9,771 nt of DNA, taken from contig JAVBNU010000063.1 of assembly GCA_031551265.1 (NCBI GenBank), forward strand, positions 1 through 9,771, read 5' to 3'. A model generated the notes under the pieces. That model was given only the letters and a program-made list of their open reading frames with translations, was not told the origin of the DNA and did no database searches. Numbering within the stretch: the first letter of the stretch is position 1; each line of letters begins with the position of its first letter. Both the position numbers and the translations under genes were made by a program. This DNA is from JAVBNU01 sp031551265. GTDB taxonomy: Bacteria > Cyanobacteriota > Vampirovibrionia > Gastranaerophilales > Gastranaerophilaceae. Positions 6,529 to 9,771 of the stretch are shown one piece after another.

Positions 6529-6537
6529 AGTATATCA
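6529..6537 (-). promoter_or_regulatory. Extended -10 promoter of the ytxH-DUF948-ytxH operon
   Basis: TGATATACT on the minus strand matches the extended -10 form TGnTATAAT with one change. No good -35 lies 17 bases upstream, which is common for extended -10 promoters. A start near 6522 would leave a leader of about 20 bases ending in the GGAGG site. Confidence 0.5.
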
Positions 6538-6594
6538 TTTCTTGTGCAAAATTACATCAGATTATTAATAAAACTTTAAGAAATCTAAGCAATG

Positions 6595-6620
6595 AAAAAA
6601 CGAGATTATGAGTCTCGTTT
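6595..6620 (-). terminator. Intrinsic terminator of the 93-aa gene
   Basis: A perfect 8-bp stem, AAACGAGA (6598-6605) with TCTCGTTT (6613-6620), and a 7-base loop. On the minus strand the hairpin runs into six T's. It lies about 40 bases after the stop at 6657 and upstream of the ytxH operon promoter, insulating the two units. Confidence 0.82.
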
Positions 6621-6656
6621 CATAAGATGTGTTACTGTAGTTGTTTCGGGATTTAA

Positions 6657-6938
6657 TTAGGCAGAAAGATTAACTAAGCTGCCTTTAATTCTTTTTGTAT
6701 CCTCAGGAGCAACTTTTTGTGTAACTAAGCTGTATAGATAAGCGATTTTGTTACCGGCGTCAACGATAGGGTTAACACTCGCTGCACCTGTTTTTTCAGC
6801 TCTTCTTAGACAATCAGCGTAAAAACTTCTGAATTCTTGCTCTGTCCAAGTGTTAGCATTCAAACTGTTAGCTGCACTTTTGCTGCTTAGAGGATTGTTA
6901 TATAGTTTTGTTGTAGGTATGCTATTTACCTTTAACAT
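6657..6938 (-). CDS. Uncharacterised 93-aa protein
   Basis: I do not recognise it. The ATG at 6938 has a strong AAAGGAGA (6946-6953) 7 bases upstream. The frame is open further up to an ATG at 7019, but that start overlaps the promoter -35 and has no ribosome site, so the short form (93 residues) is chosen. It is soluble, with no signal peptide. Residues 1-30 are polar (Asn, Ser, Lys, Thr) and look unstructured. Residues 31-93 are helical (TWTEQEFRSFYADCLRRAEK, then NKIAYLYSLVTQKV and DTKRIKGSLVNL). It is transcribed alone from a near-consensus sigma-70 promoter and has its own terminator. A dyad (6954-6978) lies in its leader right beside the ribosome site, and two more copies lie upstream, so it is probably tightly regulated and could be abundant when on. 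Confidence 0.8.
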   Translation of the reverse strand: MLKVNSIPTTKLYNNPLSSKSAANSLNANTWTEQEFRSFYADCLRRAEKTGAASVNPIVDAGNKIAYLYSLVTQKVAPEDTKRIKGSLVNLSA

Positions 6939-6945
6939 TGTTCTG

Positions 6946-6953
6946 TCTCCTTT
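6946..6953 (-). promoter_or_regulatory. Strong ribosome binding site of the 93-aa gene
   Basis: AAAGGAGA, 7 bases before the ATG at 6938. The leader dyad begins immediately upstream at 6954, so a folded leader or a bound repressor could affect access to this site. Confidence 0.8.
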
Positions 6954-6978
6954 ATTAAGTGTTTTTCTAACACTTTTA
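6954..6978. promoter_or_regulatory. Dyad copy 1 (ATTAAGTG-N9-CACTT...), putative operator
   Basis: ATTAAGTG (6954-6961), a 9-base spacer, then CACTTTTA (6971-6978). The left arm is perfect; the right arm matches 5 of 8 positions. An RNA hairpin AAGTGTT/AACACTT (6957-6963 with 6969-6975) forms within it. It lies between the predicted transcription start (about 6984) and the ribosome site, a classic repressor position. Confidence 0.6.
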
Positions 6979-6990
6979 ATTGACATTTTT

Positions 6991-7019
6991 ATTATGCACC
7001 AGTATGTGTCATTTGTCAA
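6991..7019 (-). promoter_or_regulatory. Near-consensus sigma-70 promoter of the 93-aa gene
   Basis: On the minus strand, a perfect -35 TTGACA (7014-7019), a 17-base spacer, and -10 CATAAT (6991-6996, five of six). The predicted start is near 6984, giving a leader of about 45 bases that contains dyad copy 1. Confidence 0.82.
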
Positions 7020-7076
7020 GTGTTATTATTAAGAAATGTTAAGCACCCTGAATAGGCTCAGATATTGAGATAGGAC

Positions 7077-7101
7077 ATTAAGTGTAAAAATATCACTTAA
7101 T
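7077..7101. promoter_or_regulatory. Dyad copy 2 (perfect ATTAAGTG-N9-CACTTAAT)
   Basis: A perfect 8+8 inverted repeat with a 9-base spacer. Its centre is about 105 bases upstream of the predicted start of the 93-aa gene and 123 bases from the centre of copy 1. It has no T-run that would make it a terminator. Confidence 0.65.
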
Positions 7102-7130
7102 CATTTTTTGAGTACTCATCTTGACAGCAT

Positions 7131-7193
7131 ATGACCTGTATTTTCAAAAAATGTTTACAATTGCTATCGCAATTCAAATACAGACCATGTCAT
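7131..7193. repeat. Large imperfect inverted repeat with an internal hairpin
   Basis: ATGAC-CTGTATTT (7131-7143) pairs with AAATACAG (7176-7183) and, after a 5-base bulge, GTCAT (7189-7193). Inside is a perfect hairpin AATTGC-TATC-GCAATT (7159-7174). On the minus strand that hairpin is followed 7 bases later by a T6 run, so it may act as a weak terminator for the repeat-protein gene. A perfect palindrome TGAGTACTCA (7109-7118) lies just outside. Confidence 0.5.
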
Positions 7194-7216
7194 TAAGTGT
7201 ATTTGATGCACTTAAT
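7192..7216. promoter_or_regulatory. Dyad copy 3 (perfect ATTAAGTG-N9-CACTTAAT), overlapping a stop codon
   Basis: A perfect 8+8 inverted repeat with a 9-base spacer, identical in arms and spacing to copy 2. Its right arm includes the TAA stop (7212-7214) of the repeat-protein gene. The distance to the centre of copy 2 is 115 bases. Confidence 0.65.
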
Positions 7217-9771
7217 CTCGTATCGCTATTTCAATATTGGGATAATGTATTTCCATAAAATCCCTGAGCGCCAATGACAGCTTCTTTCGCGAACTCGCTT
7301 CCAGGCGTTGTATTTGATGGTGCTTCACATTTAATCCTTTAGCAATAGTGTTTTGTGAAGGAGTCGATGCCTCAGAGAGGAACCTTTGCTGTATAACGTA
7401 ATTAGCCGGATAATCCAGCGTTTCATCTATTATTTTCAATATTTCTTTGCGTATTTTTTTTGCATGAGGGGTTTTATCTGTTATTTGCAAAACATTCGGC
7501 AGGTCATACTGGCTTTGCAACTCATAAATATCGTCATAATGAGAGAAAAACTTCTGATACAACGCATATATATGCGGTCTAAGTTTTTTATTAGCGGAAA
7601 GATCAGTCGTATGGAATCTTTTCTTATAAGTAGACATCACCTTTTCAGCAGTTCGCTTTGGAATAGCTTCCCCCCTTAAACCTGTTGTTAGTATAACTAA
7701 TTCTTGTTCCTCCGGTGTTAAATGCAGCTCAACTATTTTCAATAGCTCAAATTTAAATTTTTTACTATGGGCTGTTTTTTCTATTTCCCTCATAAAAACA
7801 GGTAAATTCAAAATATGTTCAACTAAATTCAAAAAAGGTTGAGGCAGTGAATCTTTGTTATCACAATCTAAATATAATTTTAAAACATCGTGAAATATAC
7901 TATTCACGGCCTGTAATGTCAGTTCATTTGTATACCCCATAGTAATCCCCATAATATTTGCTATATCGGGAAGATTTTTAGTTGCAGCTTTGTCATTAAA
8001 ACCAAATACATGCCTGATAACTTTTACTTCTTTAGACGAGAGTCTGGAAAATATCTTTTCTTCTACTTTTTTGACAAATTCAATATTGTTATCTGATGCT
8101 CTATTCCATTCTTTGAGGACACTTTTTTCAGTATTAAAAAAATCTGATGGCAATGAGAAATATAACTGCTTTAAGTGCTCCTTAATTTTTTTTCGTCCTT
8201 TTGCATCCAAAGCTTGACTATTTACGTAGTGTTTAATGAGTTCCATCGAGGTTTTTGCAGAGCCATTAAAACCATATCGTTCAAGAAGAATTTTTCTTTC
8301 ATGACCCTTTAGGCTTTCATCAATTATTTTTTTCACAGCGTTTCTTACCATATCTTTATACGTTGTTTTATCCGCAGCTTCCAGTAGTGTTGGCAGCTCA
8401 TAATAGCTTTCAAACAATAATACTAAATTGTCAGGTAAAATAGCTCCTTCAGGAACAGATTTTTGAATATCTTTAATGCGTTCGGCCATTTTTGACATAG
8501 CCAAGCAATAATTACGTTCACTGGCTTGACGACCGCACTGCAACGCTGCACGCATTTCATTTTTATTGTACATCCGATTTTCAGGATTGAATCCCCAGCA
8601 CAAATTAATCATCTTTTGCTGAAATTCATCTAAATCCGAAATTACTTGCTTAACCTGCGCTGCAACAGGCAAAGTAGTTTCAGGTTGATGCGTAATTTTA
8701 ATACTAGAACGTTCATTAGGCAGTGAAAGTCTTTCATCAGGATACAACTGGTTATGCAGCATTACCAAGGGATAAGTCAGTTTCTTTTCTATATCTTGCT
8801 GATATTTATAAATATAGTTTCGGCTTTGCCCAAATATGTCCATTGCCTCTTGCACAGTATAGATTCTTCTTTTTGGATTCAACCCATATCTATAGTGGAG
8901 AGTTTCTTGTTCTTCTTTATTAAAAGTAGCTTTCACCATTTCGTTCATTTTCATTTTCAGAGGCATGAATCGTTCAGGTTCTAAGCGAATTTTATCTAGT
9001 ATTGTATCCAATGGCGACTGCAAACGTTTTTTTTCAACATCTATGTGTATTTCAGGATATAGGCTAATCATATGCGGCAACAACTTCTCACACGCCGTCT
9101 TTTCTATCTCACCAATACGTCTTGTAGATTTACTTATCATCTTACTCAAAACTTCATTGTTGACTATCTCGTCGTCATTTGTATAATATTTTTTAAGTAT
9201 TAGTTCCTGTTCATTTGGCGTCAAAACACCCTGCACAATTTTTTTCATTTTGTCCGTAAATACATCTTTATTAGGTAAATCATTCACAAGTTTTAGTACT
9301 TCAGGAAAATCAAATAAATCCTTCAATGCAGCCGAAAATTCATTAGGCAGCTTCTCAGGTGTACCAAGTAAATTATATAGGTCATAAATGGGCATACGTA
9401 ACTTATCTTGGGCAGTATTTGTGTGTGAGCAGATATAGCGTTTTGAATTACCATACTTTAAACCGCGTATCATATCGTCAGATTTATCTTCGGACAATCC
9501 ATAACGTGCCAGCATAATAGTGAGCTCATCTCCCACTAATACCTGACTAATGACATTTTTTAGCCTTCGTACCGTTTGTTTCTGAGTTAACGTCGGCAAA
9601 TCTTCTTTAGCCGTAGAAAGATTCTTTGCCAGCTTTATTTCTTCGTCGAAGGCTTTATCAGCTTTTGCTTCCAGTTGTCTTATGCGTTCACGGGAAACAC
9701 CAAACATTTCACTCATTTTTTCGAGCGTAAGTTTTTTTCCAAAAAGCCCTAATTTATTCATTTTAATTATT
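7212..9771 (-). CDS. Tandem sigma-70 region 4-like repeat protein, probably 5'-truncated by the window
   Basis: At least 849 residues if the ATG at 9761 is used. The frame stays open to the window edge with no ribosome site visible, so the true start is probably outside. Residues 5-38 (GLFGKKLTLEKMSEMFGVSR, then ERIRQLEAKADKAF) closely match sigma-70 region 4.2, the helix-turn-helix that reads the -35 element. Eight more diverged copies follow about every 100 residues, opening near 76, 180, 280, 377, 484, 574, 681 and 782 with lines such as LTPEEQELVILTTGL or LKGHERKILLERYGF. Each has a helix-turn-helix-like stretch and usually ends in a LYP-like motif. Linkers repeat the theme LP..L...DKT..K....I..I. 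No sigma region 2 is visible, so it is not an ordinary sigma factor. It is probably a DNA-binding or RNA-polymerase-associated protein; function unknown. Confidence 0.85.
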   Translation of the reverse strand, partial: IIKMNKLGLFGKKLTLEKMSEMFGVSRERIRQLEAKADKAFDEEIKLAKNLSTAKEDLPTLTQKQTVRRLKNVISQVLVGDELTIMLARYGLSEDKSDDMIRGLKYGNSKRYICSHTNTAQDKLRMPIYDLYNLLGTPEKLPNEFSAALKDLFDFPEVLKLVNDLPNKDVFTDKMKKIVQGVLTPNEQELILKKYYTNDDEIVNNEVLSKMISKSTRRIGEIEKTACEKLLPHMISLYPEIHIDVEKKRLQSPLDTILDKIRLEPERFMPLKMKMNEMVKATFNKEEQETLHYRYGLNPKRRIYTVQEAMDIFGQSRNYIYKYQQDIEKKLTYPLVMLHNQLYPDERLSLPNERSSIKITHQPETTLPVAAQVKQVISDLDEFQQKMINLCWGFNPENRMYNKNEMRAALQCGRQASERNYCLAMSKMAERIKDIQKSVPEGAILPDNLVLLFESYYELPTLLEAADKTTYKDMVRNAVKKIIDESLKGHERKILLERYGFNGSAKTSMELIKHYVNSQALDAKGRKKIKEHLKQLYFSLPSDFFNTEKSVLKEWNRASDNNIEFVKKVEEKIFSRLSSKEVKVIRHVFGFNDKAATKNLPDIANIMGITMGYTNELTLQAVNSIFHDVLKLYLDCDNKDSLPQPFLNLVEHILNLPVFMREIEKTAHSKKFKFELLKIVELHLTPEEQELVILTTGLRGEAIPKRTAEKVMSTYKKRFHTTDLSANKKLRPHIYALYQKFFSHYDDIYELQSQYDLPNVLQITDKTPHAKKIRKEILKIIDETLDYPANYVIQQRFLSEASTPSQNTIAKGLNVKHHQIQRLEASSRKKLSLALRDFMEIHYPNIEIAIRD

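Noticed and set aside
6939..7019. Upstream ATG giving a 120-aa version of the 93-aa protein
   Set aside because: It would start inside the -35 box of the predicted promoter and lacks a ribosome site. AAAGGAGA precedes the ATG at 6938.
7014..7019. Plus-strand promoter beginning at TTGACA 6980-6985
   Set aside because: The hexamer 17 bases later is TATGTG, a poor -10, and there is no plus-strand gene downstream to serve.
7077..7101. CIRCE element (HrcA operator), because the spacer is also 9 bases
   Set aside because: CIRCE arms are TTAGCACTC/GAGTGCTAA. The arms here, ATTAAGTG/CACTTAAT, do not match in sequence or orientation, and no heat-shock gene is adjacent.

Overview
The window is AT-rich and carries ordinary bacterial chromosomal genes, mostly with strong AGGAG-type ribosome binding sites and tightly folded terminators between convergent genes. 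The serine hydrolase at 2265-3419 looks most like the cyanobacterial class-A-fold serine hydrolases (LPDLEGxNTT loop, GGSGELQFK and HKTGDIG blocks). Together with low GC, a long-form pyrophosphate-dependent phosphofructokinase, YtxH/DUF948 proteins and small lineage-specific proteins, this suggests a non-photosynthetic relative of Cyanobacteria, such as Gastranaerophilales/Melainabacteria (Vampirovibrionia). That placement is an inference. No tRNA, rRNA, CRISPR array, transposase or clear phage module is visible.

Left part (1-2264): a 3'-truncated PPi-phosphofructokinase on the minus strand runs off the left edge. Divergent to it is a small one-domain protein of the DUF6582 kind. Its terminator faces an orphan ribbon-helix-helix regulator. 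A 336-base gap (1929-2264) follows, with an AT-rich half and a half rich in inverted repeats.

Middle (2265-5500): a membrane-anchored serine hydrolase (minus, GTG start) is divergent to a PLP enzyme of the methionine gamma-lyase/aluminium-resistance family (plus, TTG start). Next comes an unrecognised 193-aa protein, then a bidirectional terminator.

Right-middle (5512-6953): a compact minus-strand operon ytxH-DUF948-ytxH, probably envelope or stress related, has an extended -10 promoter. Upstream of it is an unrecognised 93-aa protein with its own near-consensus sigma-70 promoter and terminator.

Right end (6954-9771): the most unusual part. A minus-strand gene of at least 853 codons encodes about nine tandem copies, roughly 100 residues each, of a module resembling sigma-70 region 4 (RYGL-type helix followed by a helix-turn-helix). 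Only the first copy is close to the canonical sequence. Its reading frame stays open to the window edge, so the protein is probably longer. Between its stop codon and the 93-aa gene are three copies of one 25-bp dyad, ATTAAGTG-N9-CACTTAAT, about 115-123 bp apart. The most proximal lies just downstream of the 93-aa gene's promoter, where a repressor operator would be expected. Whether the repeat protein binds these sites is speculative.
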